Assembly: GCA_030435675.1 (NCBI GenBank)
Contig: CM059622.1
Coordinates: forward strand, 16,802,001 to 16,866,000
DNA: 64,000 bases
Direction of reading: 5' to 3'
From: Steinernema hermaphroditum
Taxonomy: Eukaryota > Nematoda > Chromadorea > Rhabditida > Steinernematidae
The stretch's first letter is position 1; each line of letters opens with the position of its first letter. Below are positions 12,201-21,310 of this stretch, in pieces. The notes beneath the pieces were generated by a model, which saw nothing but the letters and a program-made list of their open reading frames with translations, had not been told where the DNA came from and searched no databases. Position numbers and translations under genes: made by a program.

Positions 12201-15200
12201 AAGAAACACCTCGCTCCACTTGGAAATACAGTTTATGCAATCGTCAGCGGCGAGGATGGGGCCCCGCTCGGTCGCAACACTCCACTAACTAATGGTGCTC
12301 GGTACACTATTGTGATTGCTGATAAGAACAGTCTGGTACAGTTTTGTTCTTCACAAACTGAAGTAATCCGCTATTTCAGGATAATAATGCAATTTTCGTG
12401 AAGATGACCGATAAACCCAATCCAGCTATCAAGGTCGGAAGTGCCACTTCACTGGCGTCTATTCCGGTAAAGCTTCATGCAGTATACGTTTTCATTGATT
12501 TTTATTCAGAACGCCACCAAAACAAATGTAAAAAAACAAAACAAAGGACCAAAAAAGTCTTCAAATCCCAGCCTTACCGTAAGTGGTCACACTATTTGAT
12601 TCTGTAGTAACTTGTTCGGGTGTTATGCAGTCCGAAATGAACTGAGCTTCTTGCCAAAGGGGTTCTGAACAACTGAGCCATCTCTGGACAATACTTGAAG
12701 ATATATTTTCCATTTAGGGGAGCAACACACTCCCGACAATCCCCGCGTACAATAACTTCGGGAGCACGGTATCGCTGACTTCAGAAGCGGTAGTCTTTCT
12801 CGCCTTTGGCTCAAGTGATAATTTCTCGATTTAGGCAAAGCAGCCTCAGAAGAAAAAGAAATCTGCTGCAGGTGCTCCAAGTGGACAACAAAAGGTGAGC
12901 CTTTTTTAGTAATTCGCAGCAAATAATCAAATAGCCCAATATCGTCTTACAATTGTGAAGAATGTTTCTATTTCGTATACTAAGAGTGGGAAACGATAGA
13001 GGCTCATACCTGAAACATCTCCCTCGTCAGGGCCGTGTACAGTCTCGACATTCGAAGGGGTTTTGGCCTTTCGTCTATTGACAGTCGAGTAATGGGTGAG
13101 AATGACCTTGGTCCCATCACGAAACTCCTGAAATTTTTGCCATGAGAACACTGTGTGGACGATTTTCCTTGTCGCTACCGTTTACTGGTCATCACTGTAA
13201 GGTTAATCGTTTCGAGACCCGACTCCTATTGCGTTTGGACTTCGACTCCAGGGTCCGAGCTGAAGTCGGACTGCAAATAGACTAAGGACAACTCGCTCGG
13301 TCAGCGTGTGTGTGGTCGTCAAGATGTATAGGGGAAACGTCCCGTATGAATGATCAAGGAGTCCAAAAAACTCTCGGAAAAATTCCACACAGTGTTGTCA
13401 TGAGTCTCGACTCTCGCACAGCCCTGTCCCTCATGCGACTTCATTCATTCATAACCCAATACAGTTAAAAATCGTCTGATAATTGTGTTTAATTCCCGCC
13501 CTCATAGTTGTACATTTCAGCCGAACATTCCCAACATGAGCAATTTGACCTTCAGTGAACCGGAGAATACGGTGGACTTCGATAATGCCGACCTCGTTCC
13601 AGAAGAACGCGCTCCTTTCACGACGATCCCCCTCAGTATCCCGTGTCCCAACGCGGGATGCACAAAAGACAAGAAGACGTGGAACTGCGTTCAGTGTGAA
13701 GATCCTCTAGTCTACGGATTCGACGACTTCGTCTATTGTAAATGTGGTCGCCTGGCTCTCGAGAAGCTGAGGTTCAAGTGCTCGGATCGAAGCCACAAGC
13801 GGTATTTGTACTATCCGGGTCTTGCCGAGCAACTGCGACAAATTCCCTTGAACAAGTACAACATCCTGGTTCTCGGAGCCAGTGGTGTTGGCAAGTCCAC
13901 GTGGATCAACAGCCTGATGAACTACATCACCTATTCGACATTCGACGAGGCGTGTCAGAAGGGGAACAAAGTGCACGCCGTCATTCCAGCGCGAGCCAGG
14001 GCTGCTGGCGGCAAGGAGTTCTTCTTTGGGCCTGAAGATAAAGACAACGAGGTTATGGAGGCCGGAAAGTCGGCCACTCAGAAGCCCAAAGCGTACGCGT
14101 TCATGTTCGAAGGCAGTCAATATACGATCATCGACGTGCCCGGCTTTTCGGATAGCCGAGGCGATGGCGCCGACAAAGCCAACGTACACATGGTCATGCA
14201 AGAGTTGCAGAATTATGAAGAGATCCACGCGATCTGCTTCCTCGGGAAGTCAAACGTGAGCCGTTTGACGCCCGAGACGAAGTATGTGCTGGGTTCGTTG
14301 ACCACCCAACTCCACAAGGAATCGGTGAAGAACCTCCTCTTCTGCTTCACATCCGCAAATCGGGGAATGAACAGCGCGGGCGACTACAAGCAAGCGCTGC
14401 AGGACTACTTCAATGAGGTGAACAGAGACAATGGAACTTCGGTTACCCTCACCCCTGAAAATATGTTCTACTTCGAGAACGAAGCGATCGAGTACTTAGC
14501 CTGTGACGAGAGAGGATATCCTGCGACGTTCAAAAAGAAAAAAGCCGAAGAGTCCTTTGGTTTGTCTCAAAAGCAGTCGAAGCGTCTTCTCCAGAAAGTG
14601 ACTACGCTGCCAGCCCACAACACGCGGAAGATGTTGTCCATCAACGAGGCCAGACGCATCATCAACACTGTAACCCCGATTCTGGCAAAGGTCACCGAAT
14701 CGATCAAGACCAACGAGCACATGCTTCAGAGACAAGAAGACGAGCTGAACAGTTTGGTAGCGTCTGAGGTGGACACTAGAACGTATCGTATAATGAAGCA
14801 GGTCACTCTAACTGCCACTCGCATTCCGCACCCTCGCACAGTGTGCCGTGGGGAGAACTGCTTCGTCACAATCGCCATTCCGAATAGCGACCATTTCCAA
14901 ATCTTCTATAAGAAGATTTGCCATCACCGCTGCTACTTGAGCGGCGTGAAAGAGAACATGGTCAACGACGCGGGCCTCCGTCGCTGTGCCGCCATGTCCG
15001 GAGAGAACTGTAGGCAATGTGGCCATCATTGGGGGACCCATCTGCACATCAAGTGTGAACAGAAGCTCGTAGAGAAGTATGTTCAGAACCCAGCGGCTAG
15101 AAGAATGATTATGAGCCACTGCTCCGAGAAAATGAGTAAGGAGGACGTGATTGCCGGCTTGAAAGAAGAGCGTCAGTCTCTGAAAGCCGAAGAACAGGAG

Positions 15201-16401
15201 ATCAGCCAGATCTGCGCGAAATTCTGCTGGTTCTTAGCGAATAATTCGCTTCAAAAAACGAACGACGCCTATGAAGATGTGCTGGTACAGGCGATGGAAA
15301 CCGAAAGGCACACCAACTATCGAAATGGCGACAAATTCGCGGAACTCGAGCAGAGCTTGAAGATGTATCGGCAAGAAAAACTGCTCTTCGAGGATGTCCA
15401 AAAACTCGGATATGCTGCAAGACTGAGCGAACACGATATCAGCGCGCTGAAGGATAAACTGACTCAATTGAGAATCAACGGAAGTGCGATCAAGAAGAAT
15501 TTGGATGTGATAGAAGAACAGGATAAGAATTATGAACGGGAGAATGTGACCATCTTCGACCCTAAGCATCCTAAAGGTATGATTTGCATTATACAGGGTG
15601 GGCAAGGGATAGCGTTCTTCAAACTCAACAAATTTATCTTCAAAATGAAGCTGAAACTTACTGAATGCAAACGTTATGCAAACCTCTGACTAAATCTCTG
15701 ACCGTAAATCAGAAAAAACTATTTGGCTTACTTGGCCCAATTGGTTTAAGATAAAAGCGTTAGCTTTCATGGGCCGATAAAGTACAAAAATTCATATGAA
15801 TACGTTACAAATTGAATACGAATACGCGAATTGAAAAATTGAGAAGAGAGCGCAGACTATCAGAGAAAACCGTATCTTCTTTTGGTGCCTTTTCTCTGCC
15901 TTTTATCTGCCTTTCCAAAACCCTTTTCTCACTGGTCGTTTGAGATCTTTTATCATCGGTCTACTCGAACTGTCGCAATTCTCCCTCATATATAAATCGA
16001 TACCTTGAGGGCCAAGGTGAGCCGAGGGTTACGAAAGAGTTAGCTTCACAGGTTTCGACTGACGGTATAACAAAATAAAACTTTTGTTACGACTAGTTTT
16101 ATCTCTTGAATCAAGGGCATTATGAAGTGAAAGACTCTTTGTTACCCGGTCATAGATAAAAAAAAAGTATTTTAATACCTATTTTTGAGGTCGGTGAGTC
16201 TTCAAAAGTTTTAGAACACTTTTTTTATACATGACCGGGTCCTTTTAAGGACATCCACTTATCAAATGCTCTAGTAGCATTCCTTTCGTGAAATATCTAT
16301 TTCAATACAGTAACCTGGAGTGGGTATTCCTTCTCTTCATTGTTTTTAAGTTCATTTCATTAACATTGTTCACTTCAGGTTACTACACGAAGTCGTCTTA
16401 A
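9281..16401 (+). CDS. P-loop GTPase with N-terminal modules, zinc ribbon and DUF8206-like Cys/His region (GTPase 1)
   Basis: Exons 9281-9526, 9915-10079, 11934-12335, 12380-12466, 12510-12578, 12835-12894, 13521-15576 and 16379-16401 give about 1035 aa. Modules at residues 1-82 and about 150-271 are the shared alpha/beta unit; exons 2 and 4-6 are Pro- or Lys-rich linkers. A zinc-ribbon motif (CPN-x2-C, C-x2-C, YGFDD, YCKCG, FKC) spans about 384-430. The GTPase has G1 GASGVGKST near 462 and G3 DVPGFSD near 548; the usual NKxD is not visible (FCFTSANRG occupies that place). A Cys/His-rich stretch (PRTVC...CH-x2-C...CRQCG...H) matches, from memory, the DUF8206 region that follows AIG1-like GTPases; then comes coiled coil. 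The ATG lies 10 nt after TATTTCAG. Without the last splice the frame would stop at 15689; I prefer the spliced end because phase, acceptor and an AATAAA at 16451 agree. The cellular role is unknown. Confidence 0.75.
10174..10443. repeat. Dispersed element (single-unit copy) bracketed by a 72-bp direct duplication
   Basis: 10243-10366 is a one-unit copy of the CCCGGCTGCGCGCGAATTC element. It is flanked by two near-identical 72-bp segments (10174-10245 and 10372-10443) rich in TCGAATAGAATGCGAACG. All of this is inside intron 2 of GTPase 1. Confidence 0.8.
10462..10944. mobile_element. 483-bp foldback element
   Basis: The ends ACAAGGGAACGGTCAATCAT and its reverse complement begin inverted arms of roughly 200 bp with scattered mismatches, separated by a short unique centre. 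No clear target duplication was seen. It lies in intron 2 of GTPase 1 and abuts a tRNA-like sequence. Confidence 0.8.
10945..11013 (-). tRNA. tRNA-Glu-like sequence (anticodon loop CTCTCAC), probably a degenerate copy
   Basis: On the minus strand a good B-box/T-arm (GGGGGTTCAGTTCCCC) sits at the right distance from a CTCTCAC anticodon loop typical of tRNA-Glu(CTC). The length of about 69 nt is right, but the anticodon and acceptor stems pair poorly. I read it as a tRNA pseudogene or a SINE head rather than a working tRNA. Confidence 0.3.
11057..11605. mobile_element. TIR element carrying AAGCCGGGGTTTGCC arrays
   Basis: The terminal inverted repeats read GGCTGTATACAAGAATTGTG on the left and the reverse complement at about 11569-11598. 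Inside each end GTGCACATAATT is repeated two or three times. The centre (11215-11470) holds about six units of a 21-22-bp repeat, AAGCCGGGGTTTGCCTAAGC, partly in inverted orientation. Fragments of that repeat recur at 17363-17393 and 22795-22935. Confidence 0.8.
16144..16240. repeat. Small foldback in the last intron of GTPase 1
   Basis: Inverted arms ACCCGGTCAT (16144-16153) and ATGACCGGGT (16231-16240) flank a second weaker A-run/T-run pairing. Significance unknown. Confidence 0.5.
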
Positions 16402-16450
16402 AGACATCGACGCCCACCTAATGTCATACATCTCTGCTAAGTGTGCTCTA

Positions 16451-16456
16451 AATAAA
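16451..16456 (+). promoter_or_regulatory. Poly(A) signal AATAAA of GTPase 1
   Basis: A canonical AATAAA 50 nt after the proposed stop at 16401. About 96 nt further on is the TTTTAG acceptor (16547-16552) before the next ATG, the spacing usual between genes of a nematode operon. Confidence 0.6.
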
Positions 16457-16556
16457 TCGTTTTGTATTGAAATATTCTTCGCTTTGCACTGGTTCAATCC
16501 GATGAATACATGTCTTTTTTCGAATTTGAAGCACGTTTCCCAATGCTTTTAGAAGA

Positions 16557-19500
16557 ATGAACTATCCCTCCATCTTTGTGAGGATTCTGGACACTGACGT
16601 TCAAGTTGATGTGCCGCTCTATTCGTCCCAAAGCGTGCAGAACATCATCGAGAATTTCTACTTGTACCAATTCGGAAAGCCGTCCGAAGAGGTGGGGGTC
16701 CTGGTACGAAAGTATTCGAGCAAGTTCGACGAATATGTGAACATCAACGACGACATCAGATGTCTTTACGCCATGGATGGTGACCGTTATGAAGTGGTCT
16801 TCAAGGACTGTCACTGGACAGAGGAGGTAGGAAGCAATCACAGATCGATTATCGAGTCTATTGGTACAGGATGGCCATAACGCAAATGCCAAAGTGTTTC
16901 CGCTTTTCGCCGATGGAACCGAAGAGGACGATCACGATGGGTACGGCGGCTATGGTGTCGATGACGTGACGGAAAGTGAGGTTCGTTTTCGTGGATGGCC
17001 ACAGACTAGGACGTTCCTTTTCATAGGTCGTCACCGAGGTTGACAATCAGGCGACACTAGAAGTACTTACGGACGACGATACAACGATCAGGCCGTATGT
17101 GATCGAAAGCGTTCCTGCTCCGAGTGTTGGCGACGTCGTGAGGGAAATGATGCACGAACAGAAGCTTCTGAATGGGAAATATTTCGTCCACGTGCAGGTC
17201 GAGAAAGACGGACAATACGTCGATTTGGATGACGAATATTCCAATGTTGAAATTGTGGAAGGCGCGAGCTACAAGATTGCTGTTTTGAAGGATCGACCAG
17301 AAACCGTTAGTTTCACTTGGATCGCGTGGTTTCCTTTAAGATTTTAAGTTTAATAAGGAGCATAAGGCAAGCCGGGGTTTGCCTAAGCTTGGCGGGTGTT
17401 ACTGTGTTAGCTGGATCTTTTCATCCAGGGTTTTTGTCTTCCAGGCTCTTTTTCTCCTACACCCTTCGTCAGCGCTCTTTCGCGCGGGGACTGAGGAGAG
17501 GATTCAGGGTACTTAGGAGCTTTTCTTATAGATCCTTGAAGGATCAGGATATGGAAGTATCCCCAGCTATTACATTACATATATTACCCATCACTGATGG
17601 GTAATATATGTAATGTAATAGCTGGGGATACTTCCATAAAATGACATGAATGTAAATTTTTTTTTCCAGATGCCCTTGTATTCCACCATCATGTCCCTGG
17701 AAGAAGACGACACCGTCTATAACATCCTTCTTGTGGGAGAAACTGGCTCCGGAAAGTCGACGCTGATCAATTCGATGCTGAATTACTTGAAATTCCCATC
17801 GATCGACATCGCCGAGGGAGAAGCGCCCATCGCTGTGATTCCATGTCAGTTCGACATCTGCGACCTGGAGCAGGAGTACAGAACGGTGACCGTCGGTGAG
17901 CCCGACAGGAACGAGCACTATAACAAGGCCGGAGAGTCGGTGACACAAACTCCCCGTTCCTACGAGTTCTCCTACAACCACAAGCACTACCGTATCATCG
18001 ACAGTCCGGGCTTCGGCGACACAAGAAAGGCCGAACAGGACAAGAAGAATCTGGATATGGTTTTGAGACACTTGCTCACATTAGGCGAAATCCACGCGAT
18101 CTGTGTGGTGCTCAAGTCCACCGACAGGCTCACGAACCCTCTCAAATTCTGTTTGAGTAGCATTCAGGCGCAGCTCCACCAAGACGCCTTCAAGAACGTC
18201 TTCTTCTGCTTCACCTATGCCAACGACAACCATTTCAATAAGGGCGTCGCCGTGGGACTTATCGACGAGTTCTTCCAGGAGCGGCAGATCGCCTGCTCTG
18301 TGGCTCAAAGTCGATCGTTGTACTTCGACAACTGTGGCTTCCGCTACCAAGCTATGATGGCGAACAACATCGCTTTCGATAAGAGTGTCGAAGACTACCG
18401 AGAAGGATGGGAGGCTTCCAGGTAAGACCTTCATGTTTATCCTGTGGGAATGATTCAATTTGTGAATCCTGATAAGAACGGGATTCGTAACTACTATAAT
18501 CGGCAAAAAGACACAGGACACCGGATCCAAAAGGGGCCGCCTGAAATCCCGGACCTCGCTCGCTTTCCTTAGGTTTTCAAGCATGATGCCTCGGATTTCG
18601 GAAGTTATTTAAAAGGTAAAAGTTAGAAGATTTCGTGCTATGGGGACGCCGGAACCCCAAAAGGGGACATCTGAAATCCGGTAGGGAGATGCCCGAAATC
18701 CAAAAGGAAACGCCTGAAACGGATCTATAATCAGACAATCATATTAAACTTCTAAAGATTTGTCTTTATCATTATGTATACTCTTGCGTATACGTATTCT
18801 TGCATATGGAAATGAAATCATTTGGCTTCCCCTGGCTACTCTATCTGTCAATGAAATACAGTTTTGACAAGATATAGAGGTGATCAAAAAACATAGCAAT
18901 TTTATTTTTCTTAAAGACAAAGTGTCTATATTTAAAGCTTTTCTTCCACTTGTCTTTTTCAGGAACTCCACGAAACGTCTTCTCCGCGAAGTAGCCCTAC
19001 AGGAGGCGCATGACCTTCGACGCTTCGTGTCACTGGCAGAGGCTCGAAGAATTGTGGAGAATCTGATCCACATAGCGGCGGAGACCGTCCGGTCCATCGG
19101 AGAGAACAAGAAGGAGATTGAAGCAAAAATAAGCGCTCTTCTGAGCAGGCGGGGGAAATTTGTTAATATCAAAAACCAAAATATCAAAACTGTTCAGTTC
19201 AAGGCGCTCGACACCACGAAGCTGGTTTGTGCGAGTCGTAAATGTGCCAGGACGGCCTGTCAAGACAATGTAAAGATAGAAGGAGTGCCCCTCAGCAAGT
19301 TCCCGGAGCCAGCCCTTAAGAACTGTGACGTGATCGACGAGAAGACGGAAACCTGCCGACAATGTCAGTGCTGTTGGACGGTGCACTACCTAACCAAGCA
19401 CGCGAAAGAGGTAGTCACCACTCCCACCAGCTCGAAGTTCTCCAAATCGCACACTTCGATGGGTAAACAGCAGGCGATGAAGTTCTACGAGGACCTCGCC

Positions 19501-19881
19501 AAGCAGTTGGAGGAAGACCAGAAGAAAATCGAGCACATCTGCGCACGTCTGTCCACCTTCTTGGCCCAGAACCAGATCGTCACCCATGACGATCTGTATT
19601 TGGAATGCTTGAAGAGGTCAATGGAAGCGGCACATGTTGACGCCGCATTAAAAGCAACAGATGCAAACAAAGCCGCCGTCGACCATCTTCAGGAGTGTGT
19701 GGCCACTTACGAAAAGGAGCTAGAACTTGTGAAGAACGAAAGCGGAGAAAAACGAAGGATCACGCTTGTGGATGTGATGAAGTTGAAAGACGACCTGGTG
19801 AAACTGGGAGAAGGATGCTACCGTATCAGGGAATCTATGGAAGCGTTTGATAAGGATGCGCCCTTATCGATAAAAGTGTAA
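16557..19881 (+). CDS. P-loop GTPase with two N-terminal modules and DUF8206-like Cys/His region (GTPase 2)
   Basis: Exons 16557-16826, 16870-16980, 17027-17305, 17670-18421 and 18963-19881 give 776 aa. Residues 1-90 and 128-220 are two copies of the shared alpha/beta module, joined by a short acidic exon. The GTPase starts near residue 225: G1 GETGSGKST near 243 and G3 DSPGFGDT; where NKxD is expected the protein reads FCFTYAND. A Cys-rich stretch (CASRKC, CRQCQCCWTVH) and coiled coil follow. Unlike GTPase 1 it has no zinc ribbon before the G domain. The ATG lies 5 nt after a TTTTAG acceptor, 155 nt from the upstream stop, so the two GTPases may be co-transcribed. An alternative last exon (donor at 19878, acceptor at 19926) would replace the final residue and end at 19948. 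Confidence 0.78.
17550..17638. repeat. Perfect 89-bp palindrome (44-bp arms, 1-base centre)
   Basis: 17550-17593 and 17595-17638 are exact reverse complements around a single C at 17594. It lies in intron 3 of GTPase 2, 31 nt before the GTPase exon. Transcribed, it would form a fully paired 44-bp hairpin. Confidence 0.95.
18440..18725. repeat. Dispersed repeat in intron 4 of GTPase 2
   Basis: It contains repeated (A)GGGGAC..CTGAAATCC phrases and a segment TTTTCAAGCATGATGCCTCG (about 18574) that recurs in the RING-CH gene intron near 39520. There is no coding signal. Confidence 0.6.
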
Positions 19882-20175
19882 GCAAACACATAGATACGCT
19901 CACATATTTATGGTCTATATTTTCAGGGAACCCCTTTCGCAGCGATAAAATTCGTTTTAAGTTGTTGTTATTATAAAGTTGGTTACAAAAATATACATTT
20001 CTTTGATCTATAGAGTGTGATGGGGGGGGCGAAATGTCAGTAGCTATGATATGAAGTGTGTCCCCTGGTAGTTAGTGACCAACAGCTCTTCATCTCTGCT
20101 GCTGCATCTCGCATCAAGAAATCGCAGAGTTGATTGAATGCTGCTTGGCTGTTCCGAACTTAGCGTACTTTTCCA

Positions 20176-20673
20176 TTTTACACGATTTATCTTCCCGAAT
20201 CAACGGCTTACGCCGTGCAGGACGTCTCATATATGCACAAAGAAGAACATAGTCACACCATGGTGGCTGATTTTCTTCTGATTTCGGTGGAGCAGACGGA
20301 TCCGAATAGAATGCAGCGCTCCCATTAGTTTGCGCGGGCATCGAAGTCGTGAAGAGGTGATTCCGGAAGTGGAATAGCGGTGGAGTAGAGCCAACGGAAC
20401 GGAGAGTCATCTTCGGTTCGACTGGCGGGGCGGACTTCGGAGTTGCAACGCTTCTTCGGCTTCTCTGGCGGCGCGGGTAGAGTCGGGCGGTCGTGACGGG
20501 CTTTTTGGCGAGACGGTGGAACTACGGCTCCCTGGTGTTCCAGGCCTTCTGGGAGCCGGGGTGATCATTGCGCCACCAACGACGGCCGAGAACGACCGCT
20601 CACTCAACTCATTCGGCTCAGACAGCCTCAGAGAGAGCGAGTGGACGACCCGACCGATCGCTGGGGGCACAAA
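20176..20673 (+). mobile_element. Dispersed non-autonomous element, complete copy with 10-bp target duplication
   Basis: A perfect 10-bp direct repeat TACTTTTCCA lies at 20166-20175 and 20674-20683. The ends (TTTTACACGATT... and ...GGGGGCACAAA) are not inverted repeats of each other, so this may be SINE-like rather than a MITE. Copies are at 353-965, 2597-3101 and 44430-44970. The rest of 19950-21310 holds no supported gene. Confidence 0.8.
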
Positions 20674-21310
20674 TACTTTTCCATACAATTAAATAATAGG
20701 CACGCCTCTATCGACGGCTTGCTGCCCACCTATGGAATGTTAAAAGGCGATTATGCTTGGAAGACCTTTTGCACACTGGACTCTTGTTACCAACATCATG
20801 GCATGATGATTCATTATTGATATGTGCGTACAAGCAAATTAGGGATGTGTGAAATATGACTGGTCGATGAGTGTGTATTCATTGATAAAACATCAACTCA
20901 TTGGTAAATCCAATTTCACAAAACAGATCTTGCTATATGAGCCTTGCACCTCTTATAGGTCCCTGAAAAATACAACCAAAAGCGATTACAAGCAAAAACG
21001 ATTACGCAACGATTATTTATGCAAAAAGTAAACAAATGGAATGGCTGCGTTACTCTCACCATAGTGGGTGCGCCCTAACAAGATAAGAAAGCAGATAAGA
21101 TAGACAGCTTCATAAACGGCGTTGCGTTTCTTTTCGGTCGGTCGGTTGTCGCGGAGATTCTTTGTTGAAGGTAAAGTTTTGTTTCTTAATCCGTTAAACT
21201 TGAATCGTTTGACAAGGCGACCTGACTGCCAAAAGCCAGTCACCTCATGTCTCCGTTTGAAAAGACCACTTCACCCAAACCCGACTCACATTTCCATTCT
21301 AGGGTCAAGG

